Counted from the first letter of the stretch, positions 9,718 to 19,365 are shown. The stretch: DNA of 64,000 nt from Corallococcus sp. AS-1-6 (GCF_020037015.1 NZ_JAIQDE010000040.1:1-64000), one strand, 5' to 3'. Notes: generated by a model not told the origin, from the sequence alone. Program-made: numbers and translations.

Positions 9718-11517
9718 ATGCTGAAACATTCCCCCCCGCTCCCCCGGCTCGCGAGCCTCGTGCTCGCTTCCCTCCTCCTCGCACTGACAGCCTGTCCCGG
9801 CAACGACGACCCGGACGAAGACGGCGGCACGAACATCACGGACGGTGGCACCGGCGACGGCGGCTCCACGGACGCCGGCAACACGCTGCCGGACGGGGGT
9901 TCGTACGATCCGGGCCCGCAGGTCTGTGGCGACGGCAAGGTCCAGAAGGGCGAGGTGTGTGACGACGCCAACACGGTGAGCGGCGACGGCTGCACGTTCG
10001 ACTGCAAGGAGGTGGAGGTCGGCTTCGAGTGCCCCCAGTGGGGCCGTCCCTGCGTCATCGCGACGGCGTGCGGCAACGGCATCGTCGAGGCCGGCGAGGT
10101 GTGCGACGACCGCAACAACGAGTCCAACGACGGCTGCAAGGCGGACTGCTCCGCCGTGGAGACCGGCTGGAGCTGCCCCTTCCAGGGCCAGCGCTGCCGC
10201 GCGTCCGAGTGCGGTGACAAGATCATCGCCGGCGAGGAGGAGTGCGAGGACGGCAACACCGCCAACGGCGATGGCTGCAGCAACACCTGCCGCCTGGAGC
10301 AGGGCTACAAGTGCGACACCGTGGGCCAGCCGTGCACGAAGACGACCTGCGGCGACAACAAGAAGGAAGGCACCGAGCAGTGCGACGACGGCAACCACGA
10401 CATGGGCGACGGCTGCTCGCCGCTGTGCGTGCTGGAGCCCAAGTGCGTGAACGGCACCTGCGAGGCCCGCTGCGGCGACGGCGTCATCCTCCCCGGTGAC
10501 ACCACCGAGCAGTGCGACGACGGCAACACCCGCTCCAACGACGGCTGCTCGTCCACGTGCCAGTTGGAGGCGGGCTTCGCCTGCGTCCGCGTCACGGAGT
10601 CCCCGCCCAACTCGGTGGAGATCCCCGTCGTCTACCGCGACTTCTGCGGCGTGAACTCGGGCTGCAAGGCCCCCGCCATCCTGCACCCGGACTTCAATGA
10701 CGCGAACGGCGCGGAGCAGGGCATCGTCGGCGCGAAGTTCGCCGCGCTCGGCGCGGACGGCAAGCCCGTCTACGCGAAGGAGGGCGTGTCCTCCGGCACC
10801 ACCCACGGCAAGACGGCCTTCGACCAGTGGTACCGCGACACGCCCAACGTCAACATCACCGAGGTCGGCACGCTGAAGCTCAACAAGCAGGGCAACGGCT
10901 CCTACCTGTTCGATGATCAGACCTTCTTCCCGCTCGACGCCAGCGGCTGGGTGGGCCTGGGCAAGGAGAACAAGCTCAACGACAACACCGGCACCGCGCG
11001 CAACTTCAGCTTCACCAGCGAGACGCGCTACTGGTTCGAGTTCAAGGGCAACGAGGTGCTGACGTTCCTGGGTGACGACGACGTCTGGGTGTTCATCAAC
11101 CGCAAGCTCGCCCTGGACCTGGGCGGCGTGCACGGCGCCACCTCCGGCACGGTGTCCCTGGCGGACGGGCCCACCGTGGCCGGCCTGGGCCTGGTGAAGG
11201 GCAAGATCTACGAGGTCGTCGTGTTCCAGGCGGAGCGCCACACGTCCGCGTCCTCGTACAAGCTGACCCTGAACAACTTCGAGACCCAGCGCACCGAGTG
11301 CAAGTCCACCTGCGGCAACGGCACGGTCGACCCGGGCGAGACGTGCGACAACGGCAACGACAACGGCCCGGGCTACGGCAAGTGCAGCCTCACCTGCATC
11401 TGGAACGCCCGCTGCGGCGACGGCATCACCCAGTACAACTTCGGTGAGACGTGCGACGACGGCAACAACAACGATCGCGATAGCTGCCCGAACAACTGCC
11501 AGATCGACCCGGGGTAG
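9718..11517 (+). CDS. DUF4215 / fibro-slime domain lipoprotein
   Basis: A 599-residue surface lipoprotein. The leader ends in ALTAC (Cys26). After an Asp/Gly-rich spacer come five cysteine-rich DUF4215 units of the form CGDG..GE.CDDGN..DGC..C, then a fibro-slime domain (GDDDVWVFINRKLALDLGGVH), then two more DUF4215 units at the C-terminus. Fibro-slime and DUF4215 modules are common in myxobacterial and Dictyostelium extracellular proteins and are thought to bind carbohydrate or matrix, but no reaction is known. A perfect TTGACA hexamer stands at 9681 upstream, without a good -10. The start at 9718 begins the leader. Confidence 0.85.
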   Translation: MLKHSPPLPRLASLVLASLLLALTACPGNDDPDEDGGTNITDGGTGDGGSTDAGNTLPDGGSYDPGPQVCGDGKVQKGEVCDDANTVSGDGCTFDCKEVEVGFECPQWGRPCVIATACGNGIVEAGEVCDDRNNESNDGCKADCSAVETGWSCPFQGQRCRASECGDKIIAGEEECEDGNTANGDGCSNTCRLEQGYKCDTVGQPCTKTTCGDNKKEGTEQCDDGNHDMGDGCSPLCVLEPKCVNGTCEARCGDGVILPGDTTEQCDDGNTRSNDGCSSTCQLEAGFACVRVTESPPNSVEIPVVYRDFCGVNSGCKAPAILHPDFNDANGAEQGIVGAKFAALGADGKPVYAKEGVSSGTTHGKTAFDQWYRDTPNVNITEVGTLKLNKQGNGSYLFDDQTFFPLDASGWVGLGKENKLNDNTGTARNFSFTSETRYWFEFKGNEVLTFLGDDDVWVFINRKLALDLGGVHGATSGTVSLADGPTVAGLGLVKGKIYEVVVFQAERHTSASSYKLTLNNFETQRTECKSTCGNGTVDPGETCDNGNDNGPGYGKCSLTCIWNARCGDGITQYNFGETCDDGNNNDRDSCPNNCQIDPG

Positions 11518-11537
11518 TCGTCCCGCGGTCACCGGCC

Positions 11538-11563
11538 CGCCCGGACCTCACAGGGTCCGGGCG
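11538..11563. terminator. Bidirectional hairpin between convergent genes
   Basis: Ten-base perfect arms (11538-11547 and 11554-11563) enclose a 6-nt loop. The hairpin lies just after the fibro-slime lipoprotein stop and overlaps the last codons of the convergent membrane-protein gene. There is no T-tract, so intrinsic termination is plausible but unproven. Confidence 0.5.
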
Positions 11564-12450
11564 AGCATGAACACGGCGGCCAGGGACAGCGCCCCGGCCG
11601 CCGCGAAGTGCCTCCAGGCCCGGCGGGACAACACCCCGCCGGTGCCCGTGGCCTCCTCCCCCAGCACCAGCAGCGCCGGACGCCCGCCGCGCCCGCGCAG
11701 CGCGTAGGTGCCGTCGCGGGACCCGCGCTGAAGCTCCCCCACCACCAGGCACGCCTCCCCGGGGACGCCCACGCGCTCCCAGGACAGCGCCTGCGCGGGC
11801 GCCCCCAGCAGCTCCTCCCGGGTGAGCGCGGGCGGCGCCGCACACCGCCGCACCTCCACCGGCGCCAGCAGCGCGGACGGCGCGAAGCCCACCGCCGCCC
11901 GCGTGCGCTCGCCCTTCAGCAGCAGCACCGGCGAATACGCGCGCTCCCGCGACAGCAGCGGCCCCTTGCGGCCATGCGGCCCCACCGCGTGCACCGCCGC
12001 GTCGTAGAAGGCGCACGGCACTCCGCCCGGCGACGTCAGCAGATCCACCGAATCCAGTTGGCCCCGGTACACGCCGAAGCCCGGGGGCCGCCCCGCGCGC
12101 AGGGCCTCCACCGCCTCATCCAGCGGCAGGGGCGCGGCGCCGCGCAGCGCATCCGCCCGCAGGCGCACCCGGGCGCCCCGGGCGGACACCCCCGCGGCCA
12201 GCACCAGCAGCACGCCGCCCAGCGCCTTCACCAGCACGTCCGGCGACACGGGCACCAGCGGCGTCCCGCGCATCCACGGGACGAAGAGCACCAGCCCCAG
12301 GGCCAGCGCCCCGAAGCCCACGAGCATCCCGCGGGGCCTCGCGCCCGGGGGCGTCCGCCCCAGGGTGAAGGTCGCCCAGAGCAGCAGGGCCAGGCCCACG
12401 CCACAGAGCGGCAGCAGGAGCACGCGCCCCAGGTCCACGTCCACGGCCAT
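11548..12450 (-). CDS. Membrane protein, GIDE-domain-like
   Basis: A 300-residue protein with three N-terminal hydrophobic segments (about residues 8-28, 42-60, 74-92), a central soluble region and one C-terminal membrane segment (about 278-298). The soluble part (GVPCAFYDAAVH, then VGFAPSALLAPVEVRR, then VGELQRGS and a LLVLGEE strand) resembles the GIDE domain of E3-ligase-related membrane proteins found across bacteria, whose function is unknown. That match is my pattern judgement. The start at 12450 (MAVDVDLGRV) is preferred to an upstream ATG at 12546, whose extra residues look like non-coding. It lies 120 bp downstream of the kinase gene on the same strand. Confidence 0.65.
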   Translation of the reverse strand: MAVDVDLGRVLLLPLCGVGLALLLWATFTLGRTPPGARPRGMLVGFGALALGLVLFVPWMRGTPLVPVSPDVLVKALGGVLLVLAAGVSARGARVRLRADALRGAAPLPLDEAVEALRAGRPPGFGVYRGQLDSVDLLTSPGGVPCAFYDAAVHAVGPHGRKGPLLSRERAYSPVLLLKGERTRAAVGFAPSALLAPVEVRRCAAPPALTREELLGAPAQALSWERVGVPGEACLVVGELQRGSRDGTYALRGRGGRPALLVLGEEATGTGGVLSRRAWRHFAAAGALSLAAVFMLARTL

Positions 12451-12570
12451 GCCCCACCCCCGCCCGCGTGCCACCAACGGCCCCGCGCGACGCGGAAGCC
12501 CGGCGGGCGCAAGGTGGGGACGGGCGGACGGGGCGGCAAGCCCCATCCCCCGGCGGAGGGGCTCGGCGGA

Positions 12571-14901
12571 CTACTCGCCGGCGGCCACGCGGCGCACGGG
12601 GCGCTCCTGCAGCGGCCCCACGACCTTCAGGTCATCGAAGGTGCACTCCAGGTTGCGGCAGCCCAGGGCCAGCTTGCCCACGCGGCCCTCGAAGCCCGGC
12701 AGCACCTTGGAGGCGAAGAGCTTCTTGTTGAGGAAGGCGTCCACCCGCACGCCGCTCTTCTGCCGCTTGAGCTGGAGCTTCACCAGGAAGGGGCCCTGCT
12801 TGGGCACCGGCATCTCGTCCTGGACCAGGTTCTTGGTGTCCTCCGCGCTGTTGCCCACCACCTCATGCCCGTCGTCCGGAGAGAAGTAGCGCCACGACAG
12901 GCGCATGCCGGCGTCGGGGATGGCGAAGACGGACACCTGCACGTCGCGGATGCGGAACGCCAGCTCGCCGAAGTGCTGCCCGTCCTCCTCCACCGACCAC
13001 TGCTTGCCCAGCGGGTTCACGTCCATGAGCACCTCGGCCGTGAAGTCGTCGCTCGTGAAGTAGCGGTGCGCCAGGTACGCGCGCGGCACCAGCTTGCCGT
13101 CCGCCTCGCGTCCGGCCTGCACGGCGCGCAGCTCTCCCTGGTCCATGGTCCACGTGCCGCTGTGGACGTTGATCTCCTCCTCGCCCGGCTCGAAGCCCAG
13201 CTCCAGGGTGGCGTCGTCCGACCCGGGCGCGGGCGGCGTGAGCTTCAGGCCGGAGAACACCTCCCCTTCCGTGTTGGCCGGGAAGTGCATGACGGGAGGC
13301 GTCGGGTCCGAGGCGAGCGGCGTGCCGGTCAGGCTCCCGAAGCCCACGAAGGCGCGCACCGTGAAGCCCAGCACGGCCAGCCCGCCCACCACGGACAGGC
13401 CGGTGCGCACCCGGCCCCAGCCCGCGTGGAGCGCCTCCAGCACCGCGGCCTCGGGGGCCGAGATGGCCTTCGCCGACGCCACGTGCGAGGGCTGCGCGCG
13501 CGCCAGCGCCGACGCGGGCGCCACCACGTGCGGCGACGACGAGGCCGTCACCAGCGCCTCCAGGGCCTCGCACACCTCCGTGGCGGTGGCGTAGCGGGCC
13601 TCGCGGTCCGTCTCCAGCAGGCGCTCCACCACCGGGTCCAGGCGCGGGTCCAGGCCGCGCACGCGCTCGGACGGCAGCTTGAAGCGGCCCACGGGCAGCT
13701 CGCCCGTGAGCGCCTCGTACATCATTACGCCCAGGGAGAAGAGGTCCGCCCTCCCGTCCACGTTCTTCGCGTCCCGGCGCTGCTCCGGGGCCATGTAGTT
13801 GAGCGTGCCCATGGCCACCGCGGTCGCGGTGAGCTGCTTCTCCGAATCCGGCTCGCGGATGCCCGCCAGGCCGAAGTCCGCCACCTTCGCGTGCAGCCGC
13901 CCGTCCAGCAGGATGTTCTCCGGCTTCAGGTCGCGGTGGATGATGTTCTTCGCGTGCGCGCACTCCACGGCGCGCGCCACCTGGAGCAGCACCTTCAGCG
14001 ACTGCGCGGGCGTGAGCGGCTCCCGGCCGCTCAGCGCGTGGCGCAGCGACTGGCCCTCCACGTACTCCATGACGAAGTAGTAGTGCTCGCCCTGCACGCC
14101 CCGGTCGATGATCTGCACGATGTTCGGGTGGCTCAGGGCCGCGAGCGCGGTCGCCTCCTTGTCGAAGCGCGACACGAACTCCTCGTCCTTCGCCAGCCGG
14201 GGCGGCAGCATCTTCACCGCCACCGTGCGGCCCAACGAACGCTGGCGCGCGAGCCACACCTCGCCCATGCCGCCGCGGCCCAGCACCTCCAGCAGCTCCA
14301 GGCCCGGCAACTGGGGCTTCTGGCCCGTCAGCACCGTCTCCGCGGTCTCGATGTCGCGGAACCCCGTGTTCACCGGCGCGCGAGGCACCTTCACCCCCAG
14401 CGACTCCGGGCGCACCAGCGTGGCCCCCACGGCCTCCGCCGCCACCCCGCCCGGCGAGGGCAAGGCCACCCCGGAGGGTGCGTCACGGCCTTCGGCGGCA
14501 CCGGGCAGCCCCCCCGCGGGGAGCTCGCCCTCGTCCGCCTTCCCCACGCCATTGGCTCGCGGGATGCTCATCTCGTTTCCCCCTGGGACGGAGCCGGCCC
14601 TCATCTCCTGTCCCACCGAGTCCTCCCCGCCCGCTCCAACACCGGGAGCAGCGGGAGGTGACATCGATTCTGGCGGTCTCTCCGCCGTGCGCGGCGTGAA
14701 CGTCACCGCGCTTCCTGCCTCGTCCGGGTCCCTGCCGGCCGGACGGATGCCCGACAGCTCGGCCGGGCGGTGGATGCCGGACACGTCCGCGCGCCGCACC
14801 TCGAAGCGGATGCCGCAGCGGCACGTGGCCTTCTGGCCGCTCACGTACACCCGGGTGTCGTGCACCGTGCCGCAGTTGGGGCACGACTGGGTGGTCGTCA
14901 T
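12571..14901 (-). CDS. Transmembrane serine/threonine kinase with zinc ribbon and lectin-like sensor
   Basis: A 776-residue receptor-type kinase. The N-terminus has a small zinc ribbon (CPNCG at residues 7-11, CRCG about 17 residues later). After a long disordered linker the Hanks kinase domain spans about 200-437, with GRGGMGEVW glycine loop, VAVKML lysine, HRDLKPEN catalytic loop and DFGLAG. One membrane helix follows near 500-520 (VVGGLAVLGFTV). The periplasmic part (about 540-776) has alternating beta strands typical of concanavalin/LamG or DUF1080-like lectin folds, a possible ligand sensor. It starts 17 bp after the cyclase gene, so one operon is likely. All catalytic residues are present, so it should be active. 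Confidence 0.9.
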   Translation of the reverse strand: MTTTQSCPNCGTVHDTRVYVSGQKATCRCGIRFEVRRADVSGIHRPAELSGIRPAGRDPDEAGSAVTFTPRTAERPPESMSPPAAPGVGAGGEDSVGQEMRAGSVPGGNEMSIPRANGVGKADEGELPAGGLPGAAEGRDAPSGVALPSPGGVAAEAVGATLVRPESLGVKVPRAPVNTGFRDIETAETVLTGQKPQLPGLELLEVLGRGGMGEVWLARQRSLGRTVAVKMLPPRLAKDEEFVSRFDKEATALAALSHPNIVQIIDRGVQGEHYYFVMEYVEGQSLRHALSGREPLTPAQSLKVLLQVARAVECAHAKNIIHRDLKPENILLDGRLHAKVADFGLAGIREPDSEKQLTATAVAMGTLNYMAPEQRRDAKNVDGRADLFSLGVMMYEALTGELPVGRFKLPSERVRGLDPRLDPVVERLLETDREARYATATEVCEALEALVTASSSPHVVAPASALARAQPSHVASAKAISAPEAAVLEALHAGWGRVRTGLSVVGGLAVLGFTVRAFVGFGSLTGTPLASDPTPPVMHFPANTEGEVFSGLKLTPPAPGSDDATLELGFEPGEEEINVHSGTWTMDQGELRAVQAGREADGKLVPRAYLAHRYFTSDDFTAEVLMDVNPLGKQWSVEEDGQHFGELAFRIRDVQVSVFAIPDAGMRLSWRYFSPDDGHEVVGNSAEDTKNLVQDEMPVPKQGPFLVKLQLKRQKSGVRVDAFLNKKLFASKVLPGFEGRVGKLALGCRNLECTFDDLKVVGPLQERPVRRVAAGE

Positions 14902-14918
14902 GGCCGGGGGGCGCACCG

Positions 14919-16589
14919 TCAGCGCACCTTGCGGGAGGTGGAGGTGGTCAGCTCCGCGCCGTGGACGCGGAAGGTCTGCACGCCCTTCTCCTTGCCCTTC
15001 ACCTGCAGCACCGGCAGCTCCTCCACGTCGAAGCCCGGCCCGGACTTGCGCACCGTGGCCTCGGACGCCAGCACCTCGCCGCTCTTGGCGATGCCGCACA
15101 GCCGCGACGCGGTGTTCACGGTGTCGCCAATGGCGGTGAACTCGTGCCGCTCCGCGCTGCCCATGTAGCCCACGACGGCCTGGCCCGTGTTCACGCCGAT
15201 GCCCACTTCAATGGGCTTCTTGCCGTCCAGCACGCGCTGCCGGTTGAGCTCCGTGACGGCGTCCTGCATCTCCAGCGCGGCCCTCAGGGCCCGGGCCGGA
15301 TCATCCGGGTGCGACGACGGCGGTCCCCACACCGCCATCACGCAGTCCCCGATGAACTTGTCCAGGTTGCCCTCGTAGCGGAACACCACGTCCGCCATGG
15401 CGCTGAAGAAGCTGTTGAGCATGGACACCACCTCCTGCGGCGAGTCGCTCTCCGCCAGGGTGGTGAAGCCGCGGATGTCCGCGAACAGGCAGCTCACCTC
15501 CGCGAGCCGGCTCTGGCGCAGGTCCTCCGTGCCGCCGTTGATCACCGCGTCCGCCACCGCCTTGGACAGGAAGCGCGACAGCTCCGCGCGCGTCACCGCC
15601 TCGTTGCGGATCTGCTCCGCCAGGGCCGCGTTCTCCAGCGCGATGCCCGCCTGCGCGGCGATGCCGGAGAGGATGGTCAGGTCCTTCTCCGAGAAGGCGT
15701 TGATCTGCTGGCGGCTGTCCAGGAACAGCACCGCCATGATGTCGCCGTTGACGAGCAGCGGCACCGCCATGGCGGAGCGGATGCCCTGCGCCACGATGCT
15801 CTCCGCGGCGGAGAAGCGCTCGTCGATGATGGCGTCCGCCGTGAGCACCGCCTTGCCCGTCTCCACCACGCGCTTGAGCACGGTGTCCGACAGCATGACG
15901 TTCACCTGCTTGCCCTGCCGGTGGTGCACCGCGGCCGGGATGAACTCCCCCTCCGGGCCCACCTTCAGGATGACGCCGTGGTCGGCCGCGAGCAGCTCGA
16001 AGGCGACCTTCAAAATCTGTTCGAACAGGTCGTCCTGGGTGCCCTTGAGGCTCACCTGCCGGTGGAACTCGTGGACGATGCGCAGCTTCTCGTAATCCCG
16101 GCGCAGCGCGGCCACGTCCGTCACCTGGTCGGCGGGCCGGAAGTTCTGCGGCACCTGGTCCATCTGCGCCAGGAAGGCCGGCATGGAGACGGCGTTGGCC
16201 ACCACCGTCACGCCCGGCAGCGTGGGCGGGTTGGCCGCGCCGGGCACGGCCTCGCCGCTGTGGAAGACGAGCCGCGAGGAGCCCAGGGCGATCTCATCCC
16301 CGTCCTTCAGCCGCATCTCCCCCGTCACCCGGCGCCCGTTGACGAAGGTGCCGTTGGACGAGTTCAGGTCGCGCAGCACGAAGTCGCGCCCCACCTTCTC
16401 GATGGTGGCGTGCTCCTTGGAGACCTCGCGGTCCACCAGCCGCAGCGTGTTGGACGGGTGGCGGCCGAGCGACGTGGTGGGGCCCAGGGGAAACTCCCCC
16501 AACGTCCCGTCCGCGAACCGCCCCGTCAGGTGCGGCCCGCGCGGGTGCGACCCGGACCTGGGCGGGAATGGGGCGGGTGCCTGGTTCAC
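14919..16589 (-). CDS. FHA-GAF class III adenylate/guanylate cyclase
   Basis: A 556-residue cytoplasmic signalling enzyme. An FHA phosphothreonine-binding domain lies near residues 20-110 (SLGRHPSNTLRL, SSNGTFVNGRRV), a GAF domain near 160-330 and a class III cyclase domain near 365-545. Metal ligands sit in FADIRGFT and GDCVMAVWG; the LDKFIGD lysine and IGDTVNTASR aspartate, with the Asn and Arg transition-state residues, fit ATP as substrate (cAMP). GTG at 16589 is preferred because GAGGA precedes it by about 9 bp; an upstream ATG at 16685 lacks support. The FHA domain may read the product of the downstream kinase (17 bp away); this link is inferred from operon position. Confidence 0.9.
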   Translation of the reverse strand: MNQAPAPFPPRSGSHPRGPHLTGRFADGTLGEFPLGPTTSLGRHPSNTLRLVDREVSKEHATIEKVGRDFVLRDLNSSNGTFVNGRRVTGEMRLKDGDEIALGSSRLVFHSGEAVPGAANPPTLPGVTVVANAVSMPAFLAQMDQVPQNFRPADQVTDVAALRRDYEKLRIVHEFHRQVSLKGTQDDLFEQILKVAFELLAADHGVILKVGPEGEFIPAAVHHRQGKQVNVMLSDTVLKRVVETGKAVLTADAIIDERFSAAESIVAQGIRSAMAVPLLVNGDIMAVLFLDSRQQINAFSEKDLTILSGIAAQAGIALENAALAEQIRNEAVTRAELSRFLSKAVADAVINGGTEDLRQSRLAEVSCLFADIRGFTTLAESDSPQEVVSMLNSFFSAMADVVFRYEGNLDKFIGDCVMAVWGPPSSHPDDPARALRAALEMQDAVTELNRQRVLDGKKPIEVGIGVNTGQAVVGYMGSAERHEFTAIGDTVNTASRLCGIAKSGEVLASEATVRKSGPGFDVEELPVLQVKGKEKGVQTFRVHGAELTTSTSRKVR

Positions 16590-16716
16590 GCGCGAATCCT
16601 CACCGGCCCGGACACTACCAGAGCCTTCCGCCCCAAAGGAACGCTCGCGAAGCCCCCCGGGTTCCGGGCCGCCAACGCCCTGCACGGCCGGTCAGTCCCC
16701 GCCCCCGCCCCATCGC

Positions 16717-17652
16717 TCACGTGGAGGGCGGGGCCACCGTCCCCGGGGTGGCGGGGTTCACGGACGCGGCCGGGCGGCGCTCGGGGGCGCGGAAGCCCAG
16801 GCCAATGGACGGCAGGAAGGTCATCCCGCCCAGGTCCCGCTTCTGCCCGAAGATGTGGGGGTTGCAGAAGACGTAGCCGCCGGTGAGCTCCGCGTAGAAG
16901 TGCACGTACCGGTAGCCCACCGCGAAGCCCACCGTGGAGCCCACGAAGTGGCTGTTCACCGTGGACGGCAGGCTCGCGTCGAAGCCCGTCACCGGCTTGC
17001 CCTGCTGGGAGAAGTCCACCAGTTGGGCGTCCAGCCGGGTGTGGCTGAAGACGTACTTGGGGGCGCCGTAGAGCTTGAACACGTCGCCGTACTCCGCGCT
17101 CAGGTACAGCGGCACCTCCACGTCGGTCCGGCTGAAGTCCCCCAACTGGACCACCTCCAGGACGTCCATCACCGCCCCGGAGAACAGGTACTTGGACACC
17201 CCCACCCCCAGCGCCAGGTCATAGGAGCGGCGCGGCCCCGGCCCGCCGTGGGCCAGCCGCACCTTGCCGTCGAAGCGCAGCGAGTTGCCGTTGTAGCGCC
17301 CGCCCACGTCCAGCCCGTCCAGCAGCCCCACCCGCACCATCAGCTCCGGGTTCACCCCTGGCGGCGCCACCACCAGCGCCAGGCCCGCCGTCAGCAGGCG
17401 CTGCTGGTCCTCCTCCGTGAGGGTGTAGGGCCGGTCCTCCTCGATGGCGCGCTTCGCCGCGCGCCCCTGGTCGATGCCCACGTCCACCACCGACGCCAGC
17501 GTCCCCACCGGGACGAAGACCCCCATGCTGCCCGTCACCTGGACCTGCCCGGGTGAGAGCGTCTTCGCGGTCTGCATGGTGGACAGCGGGGTCGCGCACC
17601 CCACGGCGAGCCCGGCGAGCACCAGGAGGGACAGGGCGGGAAGGTTTCTCAT
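16717..17652 (-). CDS. Predicted outer-membrane-associated lipoprotein
   Basis: A 311-residue protein with a lipoprotein leader ending LAVGC (Cys19). The body is rich in alternating beta strands (repeated LALGVGVSKY, VPLYLSAEYGD, VGFAVGYRYVHFYAELTGGYV) as in small outer-membrane beta-barrels or barrel-like domains. Low-complexity proline/alanine ends the chain. I do not recognise a named family. It is transcribed away from truD, whose start is 72 bp distant, so the two share a divergent promoter region. Function unknown; a surface or envelope-structure role is a guess. Confidence 0.7.
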   Translation of the reverse strand: MRNLPALSLLVLAGLAVGCATPLSTMQTAKTLSPGQVQVTGSMGVFVPVGTLASVVDVGIDQGRAAKRAIEEDRPYTLTEEDQQRLLTAGLALVVAPPGVNPELMVRVGLLDGLDVGGRYNGNSLRFDGKVRLAHGGPGPRRSYDLALGVGVSKYLFSGAVMDVLEVVQLGDFSRTDVEVPLYLSAEYGDVFKLYGAPKYVFSHTRLDAQLVDFSQQGKPVTGFDASLPSTVNSHFVGSTVGFAVGYRYVHFYAELTGGYVFCNPHIFGQKRDLGGMTFLPSIGLGFRAPERRPAASVNPATPGTVAPPST

Positions 17653-17724
17653 GGGGTTGCAGGTTATGCCCATTTGCAGCGCGAACGCTTCTATCCGCGC
17701 GTCCACGCTGGTAAGGGGGCTGTC

Positions 17725-19365
17725 GTGCGAATCAAGCAAAAACCCGAGGACTTCTCCGTGAAGGAGTCCTACCGCTTCGACGAAGTCGCCAGCGGAAAGC
17801 ATCGCGTCTACCTGATGGACAAGCAGAAGCTGTCCACCTTCGACGCGGTGAATCGAATCCGTGACGCGTTCGGCCTGAAGCCCGGCGCCATCAGCTACTG
17901 CGGCCTGAAGGACAAGCAGGGCCGCACCGAGCAGATCATCGCCGTGGATGGCGCGGACGTGGACATGCAGGAGCCCGACCTGCGCCTGAAGTTCCTGGGC
18001 CGGACGGACAAGCCGCTGTCCGCCAGGAACATCACCTCCAACCGCTTCTCCGTCACCGTGCGCGCCCTCACGCGCGACTCGCTGGCGCCGCTGAACCTGG
18101 CCGCGGCGGAGGTGAACCGGCTGGGCGTGGTGAACTACTTCGACAGTCAGCGCTTCGGCGCGCTCAAGCACGGCCAGGGCTTCATCGCCAAGGACCTCAT
18201 CCGGGGCGACTTCGAGGCCGCGCTGCACAACTACTTCGCCCGCCCCTCGGACCTGGACCGCACCGAGGACGCCAAGGTGAAGGGCTTCTGGCGCGACAAC
18301 TGGGGCCGCTGGGACGCGCGCGTCCCCTTCGAGGGCGCGAAGAAGTACCACCGCATCCTGCGCAGCCTGCGCGAGCACCCGGGCGACTGGCTCCGCGCGT
18401 TCCTGCAGATCGACTCGGACTACCGGGCGATGATCCTCTTCGAGTACCAGAGCTTCCTCTGGAACGAGGGCGTCCGCCGCTACCTCCAGTTGATGCTGCC
18501 GCGCGAGGCCATGTTCCCCATGCGCTACCAGGCCGGCACGCTCCTGCACTACCGGGACGCGACCCCGGACGTGCTGCACATCCTGCGCGAGAAGACCTTC
18601 CCGCTCGTGGGGCCGGACACCACCTTCGAGGACCCGAAGGTGGCGGAGGCCATGACCTGGGTGCTGGGCCGGGAGAAGCTCAAGCTCCCCGACCTGCGCA
18701 TCAAGGGCGCGGAGCGGATGCTCTACTTCAAGGAGGAGCAGCGCCCGCTGGTGATGTTCCCGCACAAGCTCGTCGTGGGCCGCACGCAGAACGACGACGT
18801 GAACCGCGGCGACATCAAGGTCAACGTGGCCTTCACGCTGCCCCCGGGCGCGTACGCCACGCTGGTCATCAAGCGCCTGTTCCACTTCGAGTACACGGAG
18901 GACTCGAAGGAGGACATCCGCACCTCGCAGCGCCCGCGGCTCGTCACCACCGAGCGCGACGAGGCCCGCGTGGAGGAGGCCCGGAGCGCCGCCCGCGCCT
19001 CCGAAGGTCCTTCGCGCCACCGCACCCTGGCGGACCGCGCCACGCCCCGCACCGCGCGTCCGGCCTCGTCCGAGCGCCCCGCCCGTCCGGCCGCCGCCAG
19101 CCGCGACGGCCGTGCCGCCACGCCGGGCAAGGAAGCACGGCCCCCCAGCCGCATCGGCCGGCCGGCCCGCGCTCCCCGTGAAGCGCTCCCGGAGCTGGAT
19201 GAGGTCCGGGCCGCCCCCTCGCCTGCCCCCGAGCCGGAAATCCCGCTGGGCTTCCGGGCGAAGCAGAAGCAGCGCAAGCAGGTGAAGGCGGAAGGGCGGG
19301 CGGAAAAGGCCGAAAAGCAGCGCCTGGCCGCCGCCAAGTCCGCGAAAAAACAGAAGCGGAAGTGA
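17725..19365 (+). CDS. truD: tRNA pseudouridine(13) synthase TruD with basic C-terminal extension
   Basis: TruD converts uridine 13 of some tRNAs to pseudouridine. The catalytic aspartate is Asp63 in GLKDKQGRTEQ, and the family NYFDSQRFG motif follows. The enzyme core covers about residues 1-395. The remaining roughly 150 residues form a disordered Ala/Pro/Arg/Lys-rich tail ending in KSAKKQKRK, absent from the 349-residue E. coli enzyme and probably RNA-binding. GTG 17725 is chosen because AAGGGGG precedes it by 6 bp and the sequence then opens RIKQKPEDF; an upstream ATG at 17674 would add 17 residues. A strong hairpin follows the stop. Confidence 0.93.
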   Translation: MRIKQKPEDFSVKESYRFDEVASGKHRVYLMDKQKLSTFDAVNRIRDAFGLKPGAISYCGLKDKQGRTEQIIAVDGADVDMQEPDLRLKFLGRTDKPLSARNITSNRFSVTVRALTRDSLAPLNLAAAEVNRLGVVNYFDSQRFGALKHGQGFIAKDLIRGDFEAALHNYFARPSDLDRTEDAKVKGFWRDNWGRWDARVPFEGAKKYHRILRSLREHPGDWLRAFLQIDSDYRAMILFEYQSFLWNEGVRRYLQLMLPREAMFPMRYQAGTLLHYRDATPDVLHILREKTFPLVGPDTTFEDPKVAEAMTWVLGREKLKLPDLRIKGAERMLYFKEEQRPLVMFPHKLVVGRTQNDDVNRGDIKVNVAFTLPPGAYATLVIKRLFHFEYTEDSKEDIRTSQRPRLVTTERDEARVEEARSAARASEGPSRHRTLADRATPRTARPASSERPARPAAASRDGRAATPGKEARPPSRIGRPARAPREALPELDEVRAAPSPAPEPEIPLGFRAKQKQRKQVKAEGRAEKAEKQRLAAAKSAKKQKRK

